Assembly: GCA_027923965.1 (NCBI GenBank)
Contig: AP026969.1
Span: 806,001-870,000, forward strand
Source: Comamonadaceae bacterium OS-1
GTDB taxonomy: Bacteria; Pseudomonadota; Gammaproteobacteria; Burkholderiales; Burkholderiaceae_C
Direction: 5' to 3'
DNA: 64,000 nucleotides
The translations under genes and the position numbers were made by a program. The notes beneath the pieces are model-generated. The model was not told the DNA's origin. It saw nothing but the letters and a program-made list of their open reading frames with translations, and did no database searches. Below, piece by piece: positions 9,087-17,594 of the stretch. The number at the start of each line of letters is the position of its first letter. Within the stretch, counting starts at the first letter, position 1.

Positions 9087-11852
9087 TTACGCTTGCAAGG
9101 ACAGGTAGAGCGCTTCGAACTGTTCTACGGAAATGGGCTTGCTGAACAAAAAGCCCTGCAGCTCGTCGCAGTGCAGCCCCCGCAGCAGGCGCGACTGCTC
9201 CTCGGTTTCCACCCCTTCGGCCACCACTTTGAGGTTCAGGGCATGGGCCAGGTCGATGATGGTGGCCACCAGGGCCAGGCCCTGCTGTCCGGTGGCCATG
9301 TCGACCACGAAGGAGCGGTCGATCTTGACGGTGTCCACGGGTAGCCGCGACAGATAGCTGAGTGAGGAAAAGCCGGTACCAAAATCGTCTATGGCAATGC
9401 TGACACCCATGGCACGGATGGTTTGCAGGCTGTCGATGCTGAGGTTGATGTCTTCCATCAGCAGGCTTTCGGTGATCTCCAACTCCAGCCCGGCGGCGGC
9501 ATGCGCGTCTTGCCCTATGGCCTGCCGGATATCGGCGATAAAACCCCGGTGGCGCAGCTGCAGCGGCGATACGTTGACGGCAATGCGTACGGCCGGTAGG
9601 CCCGCGCTGCGCCAGCGCAGATGGTCGGCGATGGCCTTGTCCAGGGCCCAGCGCCCCACCTCGTAGATCAGACCGGTTTCTTCCAGCAGCGGAATGAACT
9701 GCCCCGGTGGGACCAGGCCGGTGCGGGGGTCGTTCCAACGGATGAGTGCCTCCACGCCGGTGAGTTTGCCGGTTTGCAGATGGATCTTGGGCTGGTAATG
9801 CAGCACAAATTCTTCTTTCTCCACGGCCTGACGCAACTGGTTTTCCAGCGTCAGCTTACCCAGCACCGACTCGGTCATTTTCTGGGTGTAAAACAGGTAG
9901 CGGTCACCCCGCGCCTTGGCTTTTTTCAGCGCGGCCTCAGCGTGCTTGAGCAAGACGTCGGCACTGGTGCCATCGTCCGGGAACAAGGCCACACCGGCTT
10001 TGGCTGCAATGCGAAACGGGGTGTCGTTCAGGTTGAAGGAATGTTCGAGAAAGCTTACTTTGCCCTTTTCAACTGCCCGGGCAATGTCGTCGGCCTGGGC
10101 GAACTCGGGTATCACCACCGCAAAGTGGTCGGCCCCCAGGTGCGCTACCAGGTTGGAGTCGCCCACAAAGCGCGTCAGCCAGACGGCAACCTGTATCAGC
10201 AGTGCATCGCCCACGGTCTGGCCAAAGCTGTCGTTGATGTTCTTGAAGCCTTCCAGATCGATCAAAAACACCGCGAGTTTACGGTTGCTGATGTTGGCGC
10301 TGCGCATGTACTGCGTGACCCGCTCTAGAAACAGATGCCGGTTGGCCAGGCCGGTCAGCGCGTCAAAATAGGCCAGGTACCGGAGTTGGTCCTGCTTGTC
10401 GATATGGTCAATCGCAAACGATATATCGACGGACAACTCTTTCAACAAGGCCATTTCATCCGGGCCAAAAAAATCTTGTTCCCGGGCGTACAAGGTAAAT
10501 ACCCCGACGATTTCGTTCGCGATCATGAGCGGCAGCAGGACGGCCGAACGGATCTCCCTTTGGCGGTAGTAGTGCGGGAAAAATGCCCTTGGGTCATTTT
10601 GTACATCGTTGGACACGACTTCGGATTTGCTGCGCAGCACAGCGGCCACCAAGGAGCGATTTTTAGGTTCGTAAACTTCCAGCGCCATGCGGTCTTTCAG
10701 AACCGCCAGAAACTCGCTGTCCAGCCCGTAGGAGGCCATGGGCATGATCTTCATCGCGCTATGGTCTACCAGGCCGATCCAGCTGGCGCAAAAGCCACCG
10801 TCCTCCACCGCAATCTGGCAGGCGTGCCTGAGCAGCAGGTTGCGGTCGCGCACACGCACCTGCAGTGCGTTGATGCCGCTGAGCATGGCGTAGACCCGGT
10901 TCAAATGGAGGATGCGGTGGTCGGACTTTTTGCGCTCGGTGATGTCCCGCACCAGGGTGACGATCGTCCAGCGCCCGCCAGCGAATTGGGCGTGGCGGCG
11001 CAGTTCCAGCCAGACTTTGCTGCCGTCATCTCGGCTTTGCAGCATCTCCACCGGCTGGGTGTTCCCGTCACTGGCGATGATGCTGTCGTAGGTGTGCTCC
11101 AGTGCCGCGCGTGAAGTGGCCAGGGTGTCCCACGGCATTTCGGTCAGCAATGCCTCGCGGGTTTGGTTGCGCATACTGCACGCCGCGTCGTTCACATGTA
11201 CGAAGCGCATGCTGGTGTGGTCGACCAGGTAAATGGCATCGGCGATCGCATCCATGGCGGCACTGAAGCGCAGCAAGGCCATCTCGTCGTGCTTCTTGGC
11301 GGTGCTGTCCATGTGCATGACCACTGCGCCACTGCGCACACCGTCTTCCAGCGGTGTCACCGTCAGTTCAAACCAGCGCAGTTCGGTGGGCGAATGGCAG
11401 GGGTATTCCATGGAAAAGCTCGTCAGTCGGCCCTCCAGAACCGCACGGATGCCAGCTGCCACCGTCGCTCCGTCCGCTGCGGTGTCCCCCACGGCTGCGT
11501 CACATACCGCCAGGTAGTCCAGGCCCAGCCCATGGTCGGCCTGGTGCAGTACGTTGGCGCTGGCAAACCGTTGCCACGCGTCATTGACCGAAATGATGAT
11601 TCCCTGGGCGTCGAGCAGGGCGATATGCGCCGGCAAGGCGTTGAGGATGGCGGACTGTTTACGGGCCTCGTACAGCCGCAAGTGGTCTTGGGCACGCCGT
11701 AGCAAGAGCGTGCAGCCCATATGGTTGGTGACCGCGTCCACCTCACCGCCGGTGAGTTCTTCCAGGCGTTGCTCGGTATTGTGCAAAACCTCTATCAGCG
11801 CCTCGATCTCCTGGGCAATGCTGGCCGCAGGGGGCGGGCGTTCGAGGTCCAT
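9087..11852 (-). CDS. PAS-PAS-GAF-GGDEF-EAL protein, probable c-di-GMP phosphodiesterase
   Basis: A 921-residue protein. In order: a helical N-terminus; PAS near residues 66-180; PAS near 195-310; GAF near 325-490; a GGDEF-type domain near 495-655; an EAL domain near 665-915. The GGDEF signature is replaced by GADHF (near residue 572), so cyclase activity is unlikely. The EAL domain keeps EALIRW, EITES, DDFGTGFSS, KIDRSF and EGVET, so it should hydrolyse c-di-GMP, with the GGDEF part perhaps binding GTP. It starts five bases after the kaiB stop and ends a minus-strand run of six genes. Confidence 0.92.
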   Translation of the reverse strand: MDLERPPPAASIAQEIEALIEVLHNTEQRLEELTGGEVDAVTNHMGCTLLLRRAQDHLRLYEARKQSAILNALPAHIALLDAQGIIISVNDAWQRFASANVLHQADHGLGLDYLAVCDAAVGDTAADGATVAAGIRAVLEGRLTSFSMEYPCHSPTELRWFELTVTPLEDGVRSGAVVMHMDSTAKKHDEMALLRFSAAMDAIADAIYLVDHTSMRFVHVNDAACSMRNQTREALLTEMPWDTLATSRAALEHTYDSIIASDGNTQPVEMLQSRDDGSKVWLELRRHAQFAGGRWTIVTLVRDITERKKSDHRILHLNRVYAMLSGINALQVRVRDRNLLLRHACQIAVEDGGFCASWIGLVDHSAMKIMPMASYGLDSEFLAVLKDRMALEVYEPKNRSLVAAVLRSKSEVVSNDVQNDPRAFFPHYYRQREIRSAVLLPLMIANEIVGVFTLYAREQDFFGPDEMALLKELSVDISFAIDHIDKQDQLRYLAYFDALTGLANRHLFLERVTQYMRSANISNRKLAVFLIDLEGFKNINDSFGQTVGDALLIQVAVWLTRFVGDSNLVAHLGADHFAVVIPEFAQADDIARAVEKGKVSFLEHSFNLNDTPFRIAAKAGVALFPDDGTSADVLLKHAEAALKKAKARGDRYLFYTQKMTESVLGKLTLENQLRQAVEKEEFVLHYQPKIHLQTGKLTGVEALIRWNDPRTGLVPPGQFIPLLEETGLIYEVGRWALDKAIADHLRWRSAGLPAVRIAVNVSPLQLRHRGFIADIRQAIGQDAHAAAGLELEITESLLMEDINLSIDSLQTIRAMGVSIAIDDFGTGFSSLSYLSRLPVDTVKIDRSFVVDMATGQQGLALVATIIDLAHALNLKVVAEGVETEEQSRLLRGLHCDELQGFLFSKPISVEQFEALYLSLQA

Positions 11853-11857
11853 ATTGC

Positions 11858-12139
11858 TTAAGCGTCCAGACCCAGGTCCCGCAGCACGGTTTGGGTTTGG
11901 CTCAAGTTGCCCACAATGTGCCGTTCCGGCTGCGGTGCCACTTTCACCAGCGTGGGTGTCATGGAGATCCCATCGGCCAGTCCGCGCCGTGGTTTCTGCA
12001 GCACATCAATGACTTCGATTTTGTGCCGATTGGGTAAATGGATGCGGCACAACGCCTTGAGGTTGGAGATGGCCCGCATGGAGTTTTGCGCCCCACCCAC
12101 CACATACAACCGAAATTTAAACAAGGTGCGCCGCAACAT
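11858..12139 (-). CDS. kaiB: KaiB-family circadian clock protein homologue
   Basis: A 93-residue protein. FKFRLYVVGGAQNSMRAI, KIEVIDVLQKP, MTPTLVKVAPQPERHIVGNL and LRDLGL follow the KaiB pattern in order (LYVaGntpNS.ra, vIDVl.nP, aTPTLvkv.P.p.rriiGdLs). KaiB is a thioredoxin-like, fold-switching partner of the KaiC ATPase. No kaiC or kaiA is in this window. The gene overlaps the end of the preceding hypothetical gene by 23 bp and is five bases from the phosphodiesterase gene, so it is embedded in an envelope/stress operon. In non-cyanobacteria such proteins are tied to stress tolerance or timing; the role here is unknown. Confidence 0.9.
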   Translation of the reverse strand: MLRRTLFKFRLYVVGGAQNSMRAISNLKALCRIHLPNRHKIEVIDVLQKPRRGLADGISMTPTLVKVAPQPERHIVGNLSQTQTVLRDLGLDA

Positions 12140-12650
12140 ATTGGCCTTGTGTGCGTGAGGAGGCTTCGGCCGTCTGTGCAGGTGGCGGTTGGGATGTTGC
12201 TGCCCCCAAGGCTGCCAGCCACGATTTCAAAGGCAAATTAGCGATCCCTCTGGACAACAACTGGGATGTCAGACCGGCAAAGAGTGCAGGCTTCAGCACC
12301 CAGCGCCAGGGACGTGTCCAGGCCAGCAGGGCACCCAGGGCCAGGGCGCCGAGAGCCAGGCCCAGCGGGTTACGCCGCGCCAGGGGTTGCACCACGGCCA
12401 AGGTGGTTTCTGCTGCCAGTTGGCTGGCGACGCGCAGCGGGTGCTGCATCCACCAGCTACTGACGGCCTCGACCAGCACGGTGATCACCGGGATCGACTT
12501 CAAATCGGCCAGCCAAGCCGGTGCCGGTCGGCGGGTACCGCCAGAGGATGTTTTTTTGGTTTTGCCCTGCATGGCCTGGCGCAGCAAGGCGCGCGAGTTC
12601 TCCAGGCGTTCTGTGGCGGTGGTTTCCGCCAGATCCAAAGCGGCGCTCAC
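12117..12650 (-). CDS. Hypothetical membrane protein of the yqjD/yqjE-like operon
   Basis: A 177-residue protein with a basic, helical N-terminus (AETTATERLENSRALLRQAMQ) and a hydrophobic central part (GLALGALALGALLAWTRPW, then ALFAGLTSQLL), and a Gln/Ala/Ser-rich tail. I do not recognise a named family. Its position corresponds to the third gene of yqjD-yqjE-type clusters. Its ATG overlaps the stop of the YqjE-like gene by four bases, and its 3' end overlaps the kaiB start. Confidence 0.72.
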   Translation of the reverse strand: MSAALDLAETTATERLENSRALLRQAMQGKTKKTSSGGTRRPAPAWLADLKSIPVITVLVEAVSSWWMQHPLRVASQLAAETTLAVVQPLARRNPLGLALGALALGALLAWTRPWRWVLKPALFAGLTSQLLSRGIANLPLKSWLAALGAATSQPPPAQTAEASSRTQGQYVAAHLV

Positions 12651-13024
12651 GGTGCGCTCACTTCGCGCAACATTCCTATATCGGCCTTCACCTGCTTACG
12701 CAAATTGTCAAAACTGTCGGTGGATTCCTGGCGTGCCGCGATCAGGCAACAGATGGCCACGGCGATGGGCAACAAGGGTGCTGCAACCAAGGCCCAAGGC
12801 GCATGCATTTCTGAAAATGGCACCACTGCCCACAACATGAGTGCAACCCCCGCCAGCACAGTCCCGACCCCCAGGCTGCACAAAGCTACTGCATACAACA
12901 CGATACGCAGCTTCCAGGCGCTCGATACATGGCCGATTTCTTCGGTCACCAGATCGGCGTAGGCCTCAACGTGGTCTACCAGCAACTGGGGCTGGGTCGC
13001 CACCAGGCGGAGCAGGGGGTGCAT
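12647..13024 (-). CDS. YqjE/holin superfamily III-like membrane protein
   Basis: A 125-residue protein with two hydrophobic helices (LRIVLYAVALCSLGVGTVLAG and WALVAAPLLPIAVAICCLI) flanked by an acidic N-terminus and a charged C-terminal helix. This is the layout of YqjE-type proteins, which associate with YqjD at the inner membrane. It starts 19 bp after the YqjD-like gene and overlaps the next gene by four bases. Function is inferred from layout and neighbours. Confidence 0.75.
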   Translation of the reverse strand: MHPLLRLVATQPQLLVDHVEAYADLVTEEIGHVSSAWKLRIVLYAVALCSLGVGTVLAGVALMLWAVVPFSEMHAPWALVAAPLLPIAVAICCLIAARQESTDSFDNLRKQVKADIGMLREVSAP

Positions 13025-13043
13025 ATGCGGGGGCCTTGTGGGT

Positions 13044-13424
13044 TTAGCTGTCGTCGCGCGAGCGGCTGGCGATCTGCACCAGGGCGGTCAGTACAGCACC
13101 AGCGGCTGCCGCGATCAGGATGGATTTGACCGGCTCGTCCTTGATGTAGTTGACGGTGCGGTTGGATGCATTGCGGGCCTGGGCGCGCACCTTGTCGGAA
13201 CCGCCGTGCACGGCATCCAGACCTTGTTGCAGGTAGGCATTGGCACTTTCGGCGGCGCGGTTCAGCAGCGGTGCCGCTTGGCGGCGCAGGTCTTGGACGG
13301 TGTTGTTCAGGCTGTCCAGCGTACTGTTGGCAGCGCGCTGCGTGGTCTTGATGGCATCGGTAGCCGTGTCGGCAGCCTGGTCGGCCAGAGTGTTGGTGGG
13401 TTCTGCAGCTTGGGTATTGAACAT
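13044..13424 (-). CDS. YqjD/ElaB (DUF883)-like protein
   Basis: A 126-residue protein. A long amphipathic, Ala/Thr/Gln-rich helix (LADQAADTATDAIKTTQRAANSTLD) is followed by DEPVKSILIAAAAGAVLTALVQIASR, the single C-terminal membrane helix that anchors ElaB/YqjD proteins. In E. coli these proteins bind ribosomes at the membrane in stationary phase. AAAGGAAT precedes the ATG. It lies 32 bp after the DUF1328 gene and begins the yqjD-yqjE-like part of the operon. Confidence 0.85.
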   Translation of the reverse strand: MFNTQAAEPTNTLADQAADTATDAIKTTQRAANSTLDSLNNTVQDLRRQAAPLLNRAAESANAYLQQGLDAVHGGSDKVRAQARNASNRTVNYIKDEPVKSILIAAAAGAVLTALVQIASRSRDDS

Positions 13425-13456
13425 GGTGATTCCTTTAGGGTTGTAAAAACGGAGTG

Positions 13457-13621
13457 TCAGTTTTTCTTGATCAGGCCGAACAAGAAGCTGGCCACGGCCA
13501 GTACGGCGAACACGATGAAGAGTATTTTGGCGATGCCCACGGCACCGGCAGCAATGCCGGTAAAGCCAAACAGGGCCGCGATCAGGGCGATCACGAAGAA
13601 GACAACAGCGTAGTGCAGCAT
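13457..13621 (-). CDS. DUF1328 small membrane protein
   Basis: A 54-residue protein: [38 protein letters not shown] and [13 protein letters not shown], the standard DUF1328 sequence with two membrane helices. The ATG at 13621 has AAGGAA upstream; the longer open frame to 14026 is not needed. The family is widespread and stress linked but of unknown function. A TGTAGGACA-type site is centred about 160 bp upstream. As the first gene of the minus-strand run it may set expression of the downstream YqjD/YqjE, KaiB and phosphodiesterase genes. Confidence 0.9.
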   Translation of the reverse strand: MLHYAVVFFVIALIAALFGFTGIAAGAVGIAKILFIVFAVLAVASFLFGLIKKN

Positions 13622-13771
13622 GGCAGTTCCTTGACTAGATGGGCAACTTGAATGCCCGGGTTCTTGGGACTCGCAGACAGTGTTGCTGCGATGGGCCAAG
13701 TGTCTGCCGACCTGGGGTTGCGGACGATAGGCAGCGTTGCCGTAGCCCTGTGGGGAGAATGCGGGAGCCCG

Positions 13772-13789
13772 TGTAGGACACCGCTGACA
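13772..13789. promoter_or_regulatory. Candidate response-regulator site upstream of DUF1328 operon
   Basis: TGTAGGACACCGCTGACA fits TGTAR-GACA-n4-YTACA with a weaker right half. It is about 150 bp upstream of the DUF1328 start and just past the histidine kinase stop codon. A further CTACA half site follows at 13794-13798. Confidence 0.55.
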
Positions 13790-13794
13790 GAGCC

Positions 13795-15162
13795 CTACAA
13801 GGCGGCTGTGTCCTTCAGCACTGCAGCAGGCAGCTTGGCGCGGATCATCGTGCCCTGTCCGGGGGCGGAGGCCAGCGACAGCACTCCGCCTTCGGCCTCC
13901 ACCCGAAAACGCATGCCTACCAGCCCGTAGGCCGACTGGGGCTTGGCACTGGTGTCGAAACCCATCCCGTCGTCGCGTACCGATACCTCGACCTCGCCAT
14001 TCTGGGTGGTGCCCAGGCTGAGCCACACCTGCTGCGCCTTGGCGTATTTGCTGATGTTGGTAATGGCTTCTTGCACCAGCCGGTAGACCATCAGCTCGGC
14101 GGCAGGATTTAGCTCGACCGGAGCCAGCGTGCAGTGCACCTGCACATCGGTGCTGTCGGCAAACTCCCGCGCCAGAATTTCCAGCGTGGCCACCAGTCCC
14201 AGGTTGCTCAGTGCCGACGGGCGCAGGTCCTCAATGATGCGCCGCCCCAGGGCAATACCGCTGTTGAGGGTGCTCACCAGATGCGCCAGCAGGTCCAAAG
14301 CTTCGGGGGCCGACACCGCCAGGCGCGACTTGATGCGGGCGGCATCCAGCTTGGCGGAGGTCAGCAGTGAGCCCAGGTCGTCGTGCAGGTTGCGCGCCAG
14401 GCGGTTACGTTCGTCTTCGCGGGCGGTTTGCAAATGCTGGGCCAGCTGGGTGAGTTGCGCCGTGCGCTCCAGCACTTCGGCTTCCAGCCGGTCCCGTTCG
14501 GCCTGCAACATGCGCTGCAACTCGGTTTGCTGCTGGGTGTACAGAAAAATCTGCCGCAAATACATGAACAGCGCGGCCAAGCCCAGGACCATCAAGACCG
14601 CCACCCCGATGCGGCTGAGCAGCAACGACGCGTAAATGCCCTGCCGGTTGTGGGTGATGGTCTGGGTCTGGTACGCCAGCAGTTCGCTACTGGTCTTGCG
14701 GACGACGTCCATCTGCTCTTTGCCAATATCGCTCAGCATGATCTCTTTGGCGGCTTCCGGCTTGCCATCGTCGATCATCTGGACCGTCAGCGCCAGTTCG
14801 GACAGCTTGGCTTCGGTGGCTTCGTGGAGCTTGGCAAACATCGCCGCCGCCTCGGGCTTGGCGCTGTAATACGGCACCAGGTAGTCCAGTGCCGTACGTA
14901 CTTTTTTGACGGCCACATCATAGGGTGCACGGTACTCTTTGCGGCCCGTGACCAGGTAGCCCCGTTCGCTGGTTTCGGCGTTCGCCACACCGTCGGCCAG
15001 GTTCTGGATACTGTCTTTGGCTTGCAACATCGCGGGTACCGCGTCCAGTCGGGCGACTGAGCGTTGGTACGATCCCTCGCTGATCATCAGAATCGACAGC
15101 GCAAAACCGCCCGCCAGCAAAAATGCCGTCCGATTGCCACTTACGACCTTGATAAATCTCAT
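13795..15162 (-). CDS. Sensor histidine kinase, CHASE3 and HisKA_3 type
   Basis: A 455-residue protein. An N-terminal membrane helix (residues 12-30) is followed by a periplasmic CHASE3-like domain ([20 protein letters not shown]), a second helix near 195-215, a coiled coil, then the NarX/DegS-type HisKA_3 region with phospho-acceptor His in [12 protein letters not shown], and a HATPase domain with [12 protein letters not shown] and RDDGMGFD. It is divergent from the LuxR-type response regulator 59 bp away, its evident partner. The signal is unknown; CHASE3 sensors often respond to envelope or osmotic cues. Confidence 0.92.
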   Translation of the reverse strand: MRFIKVVSGNRTAFLLAGGFALSILMISEGSYQRSVARLDAVPAMLQAKDSIQNLADGVANAETSERGYLVTGRKEYRAPYDVAVKKVRTALDYLVPYYSAKPEAAAMFAKLHEATEAKLSELALTVQMIDDGKPEAAKEIMLSDIGKEQMDVVRKTSSELLAYQTQTITHNRQGIYASLLLSRIGVAVLMVLGLAALFMYLRQIFLYTQQQTELQRMLQAERDRLEAEVLERTAQLTQLAQHLQTAREDERNRLARNLHDDLGSLLTSAKLDAARIKSRLAVSAPEALDLLAHLVSTLNSGIALGRRIIEDLRPSALSNLGLVATLEILAREFADSTDVQVHCTLAPVELNPAAELMVYRLVQEAITNISKYAKAQQVWLSLGTTQNGEVEVSVRDDGMGFDTSAKPQSAYGLVGMRFRVEAEGGVLSLASAPGQGTMIRAKLPAAVLKDTAAL

Positions 15163-15192
15163 CTTATGTGCTCTGCCAAAAATGTGTGATCA

Positions 15193-15217
15193 TGTAGGAG
15201 AAAGAAGTACCCTTACA
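15193..15217. promoter_or_regulatory. Possible autoregulatory half-sites between kinase and regulator
   Basis: TGTAGGAGA and CTTACACA lie in the 59-bp gap between the divergent kinase and regulator genes. The halves match the 18-bp motif seen nearby, but the spacing between them is wider (15 instead of 8). Confidence 0.3.
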
Positions 15218-15221
15218 CACC

Positions 15222-15854
15222 ATGATCCGAATTGCTATTGTTGATGACCATGCGATGGTTCGCGCTGGCTTGCGCCAGTTTTTTGCCGACCAAATCGACT
15301 TCTCCGTGGTGGCCGAAGCCACCAATGGCCGTGAGGCGCTGGACATCGTGCGCAAGGGCGAGGTCGATGTGGTGGTGATGGACATCTCCATGCCCGACCA
15401 CAGCGGTGTCGACGCGCTGGTGGCCATTAAAGCCCGTGCCCCCGACCTGCCGGTACTCATTCTCAGCGGCTTTGCCGAAGAGCATTACGCCACCACTTTG
15501 CTGCGCCAGGGAGCCAGCGGCTACCTGAACAAGGACTGCGACCCCGAAGAAATCGTCAAGGCCATCCGCACCGTGTGCCGTGGCCGCAAATACATCACCG
15601 CCGGTGTTGCCGAGCGGCTGGCCGAAGGCCTGAGCGGAGGGGGCGACAAGCCTTTGCACGAGCAGTTGTCCGAGCGTGAATTGCAGGTGTTCTTGCGGTT
15701 GGCCAAGGGCGAAACGATCGGCCACATGGCCGTCAGCATGTCGTTGAGCGTGAAAACCGTCAGCACCTACCGCACCCGGGTGATGGAGAAAATGCTGCTG
15801 GAGTCCAACAGCGACCTGACCTACTACGCCTTGAAAAACGGGCTGATCCAGTAG
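15222..15854 (+). CDS. LuxR/NarL-type response regulator
   Basis: A 210-residue protein. The receiver domain has the acidic pair DD at 8-9, phospho-acceptor Asp54 (VVMDISMPDHSG) and Lys in NKDCDPEEI. The C-terminal HTH is LSERELQVFLRLAKGETI through SVKTVSTYRTRVMEK. It is the apparent partner of the divergent CHASE3 kinase. LuxR-type dimers bind short inverted repeats, so the 18-bp TGTARGACA-n4-YTACA motif upstream of three neighbouring units is a natural candidate target. The gene converges with a stand-alone receiver gene 20 bp away. Confidence 0.93.
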   Translation: MIRIAIVDDHAMVRAGLRQFFADQIDFSVVAEATNGREALDIVRKGEVDVVVMDISMPDHSGVDALVAIKARAPDLPVLILSGFAEEHYATTLLRQGASGYLNKDCDPEEIVKAIRTVCRGRKYITAGVAERLAEGLSGGGDKPLHEQLSERELQVFLRLAKGETIGHMAVSMSLSVKTVSTYRTRVMEKMLLESNSDLTYYALKNGLIQ

Positions 15855-15874
15855 GCCGTGGCCCACGGCGTGGG

Positions 15875-16285
15875 TCATGCCAGTGCGACGGGGTCTGTAT
15901 CGCCGGTGCCGCCCTCGGCCAGGCGGCCACAGTAGGTGATCAGGGCATCGATCTCATTGGATTTGTCAAACACCCGGTCGGCGCCCAGCTCCATGCATTT
16001 GCGCCGCATGTCCGCCGTAGCGTAGTTGCTTAAGACCACCAGGCTGCGCCGTGCATGGCTTGCGTGCGCCGAACGCAAAACGCCCAGGCCCGAGCCCGCT
16101 TTCAGGAAGATGTCCACAATCACCAGATCCGCATGGTTCTGGGGTGCAGTCAGCCACTGCACGGCCGTGTTTTCGTCTTCGGCGGTACCAATCACTTTCA
16201 CCGGGACGAGCTCTTCCAATGTGGCGATCAGGCTTTCGCGGATGACGGGGCTGTCTTCGACGATATACGTCTTGAGTTGGGGCAT
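15875..16285 (-). CDS. Stand-alone receiver-domain protein
   Basis: About 136 residues from the ATG at 16285, chosen because MPQLKTYIVEDSPVIRESLI is the usual start of a receiver domain; an upstream ATG at 16369 would add a poorly conserved leader. Phospho-acceptor Asp58 is in LVIVDIFLKAGSG, with a conserved Ser/Asn region (LVVLSNYA) and Lys in FDKSNEID. There is no output domain. It may act as a phosphate sink or connector for the adjacent two-component pair. Confidence 0.85.
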   Translation of the reverse strand: MPQLKTYIVEDSPVIRESLIATLEELVPVKVIGTAEDENTAVQWLTAPQNHADLVIVDIFLKAGSGLGVLRSAHASHARRSLVVLSNYATADMRRKCMELGADRVFDKSNEIDALITYCGRLAEGGTGDTDPVALA

Positions 16286-16455
16286 GGAGTCTGACACTGC
16301 TTCCTGGGTTCCAGCACGGGCAAGCGCTGGCCCTAAGTTACCAAATTCTGCGGTTTGGGCGCAATCCATGCCGCAGGAAAACTACAAATACAAAAACACG
16401 AGATCAGTATGCCTTTGAATTTTGCTCCGGGCCATCGGGCACACACGCTAGGGCG

Positions 16456-16473
16456 TGTAAGACAATTCTTACA
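16456..16473. promoter_or_regulatory. Candidate response-regulator site A upstream of the crystallin gene
   Basis: TGTAAGACAATTCTTACA: halves TGTAA and TTACA are a perfect inverted repeat separated by eight bases. First of three tandem sites before the gene at 16634. Confidence 0.6.
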
Positions 16474-16488
16474 AACCCGGGGTGGTGC

Positions 16489-16506
16489 TGTAAGAACGGT
16501 GTGCAA
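16489..16506. promoter_or_regulatory. Candidate response-regulator site B (weaker)
   Basis: TGTAAGAACGGTGTGCAA keeps the left half and a partial right half with the same eight-base spacing. It lies 33 bp after site A and 20 bp before site C. Confidence 0.4.
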
Positions 16507-16508
16507 GC

Positions 16509-16526
16509 TGTAGGACAAACACTACC
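16509..16526. promoter_or_regulatory. Candidate response-regulator site C
   Basis: TGTAGGACAAACACTACC: left half TGTAG and right half CTACC, eight bases apart. It ends about 108 bp before the ATG at 16634. Confidence 0.55.
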
Positions 16527-16633
16527 TGCCTGCGCGGTTCCGTCTGCTTCTCAGGGGGGATATTCCTGCGAATACTGCAGCCGAACCCGGACCAATTCGC
16601 TCCGGGACTTTCTCAGCCCAACAGGAGACCGCT

Positions 16634-17431
16634 ATGCACACCCCTTTCAAAACCGTTCTGGCTATCGCCACCCTGGCCATCGCCGGGCAGGCGCTGGCCC
16701 AGGCCACTTTTTACGAGAACGAGGGCTTCCAGGGCCGCTCATTTACCAGCCAGTCCCGGGTCGACAACTTCCAGCGCTTTGGGTTTAACGACCGCGCCTC
16801 GTCGGTGGTGGTGCTGGGTCAGCGGCAGGAAGTGTGCGAAGACGCGGAATTCAGCGGCCGCTGCGTGGTGTTGCGCCCTGGACGTTACCCGTCACTGGCG
16901 GCCATGGGTTTGAACGACCGCGTGTCGTCGGTGCGCATGGTGGAGGGCAATCGCCGCGTGGACAACGGTCGCTACGCACCGCCGCCCGAGCCGGCGTATG
17001 ACAACCGCCGCCGCAACAACGAGCGCCTGTACGAGGCCGACGTCACTTCGGTGCGCGCCGTGGTGGGGCCGCCCCAGCAGCGCTGCTGGATGGAGAAGGA
17101 AGAAGTGCAGCAGCAAGGCAGCACCAATATTGGCGGTGCCGTCGTAGGTGCCCTGTTGGGCGGCGTACTGGGCCACCAGGTGGGTGGTGGACGCGGCCAG
17201 GACATTGCCACGGCAGGTGGCGCGGTCGCCGGTGCCGCACTGGGTTCCCAGGTGGGACGGGGCGGCGGCCAGCCTGCGCAAAACGTGCAGCGCTGCGCCA
17301 ATGAGCCTGCCGCACGCCCTGCTTACTGGGACGTGACCTACAGCTTCCGGGGCCAGGAGCACCGCATCCAGATGACCTCGGAACCCGGTCGCACCGTGAC
17401 CGTCAACCGCCAGGGCGAACCCCGCGCCTGA
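16634..17431 (+). CDS. Exported beta/gamma-crystallin plus glycine-zipper protein
   Basis: A 265-residue protein with AGGAG before ATG 16634. It has a signal peptide cleaved after AIAGQALAQ. Residues about 24-115 form two crystallin-type repeats (ATFYENEGFQGRSFTS, FNDRASSVVV; CEDAEFSGRCVVLRPG, LNDRVSSVRM). Residues about 170-215 are a glycine zipper of the SlyB/17-kDa antigen type (GGAVVGALLGGVLGHQVG and GGAVAGAALGSQVG). A C-terminal basic domain follows. The combination suggests an outer-membrane-associated, perhaps calcium-binding, envelope stress protein. Three tandem motif sites precede it and a strong terminator follows. Confidence 0.85.
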   Translation: MHTPFKTVLAIATLAIAGQALAQATFYENEGFQGRSFTSQSRVDNFQRFGFNDRASSVVVLGQRQEVCEDAEFSGRCVVLRPGRYPSLAAMGLNDRVSSVRMVEGNRRVDNGRYAPPPEPAYDNRRRNNERLYEADVTSVRAVVGPPQQRCWMEKEEVQQQGSTNIGGAVVGALLGGVLGHQVGGGRGQDIATAGGAVAGAALGSQVGRGGGQPAQNVQRCANEPAARPAYWDVTYSFRGQEHRIQMTSEPGRTVTVNRQGEPRA

Positions 17432-17448
17432 CCTTGGCGCACCCTAAA

Positions 17449-17475
17449 TACGGCCCTTCGGGGCCGTTTTTTTTA
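17449..17475 (+). terminator. Intrinsic terminator of the crystallin gene
   Basis: ACGGCCC-TTCG-GGGCCGT: a 7-bp GC stem with a TTCG tetraloop, followed by a run of eight T. It starts 18 bp after the stop codon. Confidence 0.93.
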
Positions 17476-17490
17476 GGCCAAACCTGCCGG

Positions 17491-17508
17491 TGTAGGACAT
17501 CCGCTACA
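17491..17508. promoter_or_regulatory. Candidate response-regulator site upstream of the Cys-repeat gene
   Basis: TGTAGGACATCCGCTACA: halves TGTAG and CTACA are a perfect inverted repeat with eight-base spacing. It is 87 bp upstream of the ATG at 17595. Confidence 0.6.
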
Positions 17509-17594
17509 CAAAGCTGCGGCGCTGTCTGCTGTGCCGCCGACGCAGCGGAACGCACACTGCAGGTTCACTTTCACCACCTATCCAAAGGATTTTT

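Noticed and set aside
13622..14026. Extended reading frame in front of DUF1328
   Set aside because: DUF1328 proteins are about 54 residues, a ribosome binding site precedes 13621, and the extension overlaps the kinase 3' end.
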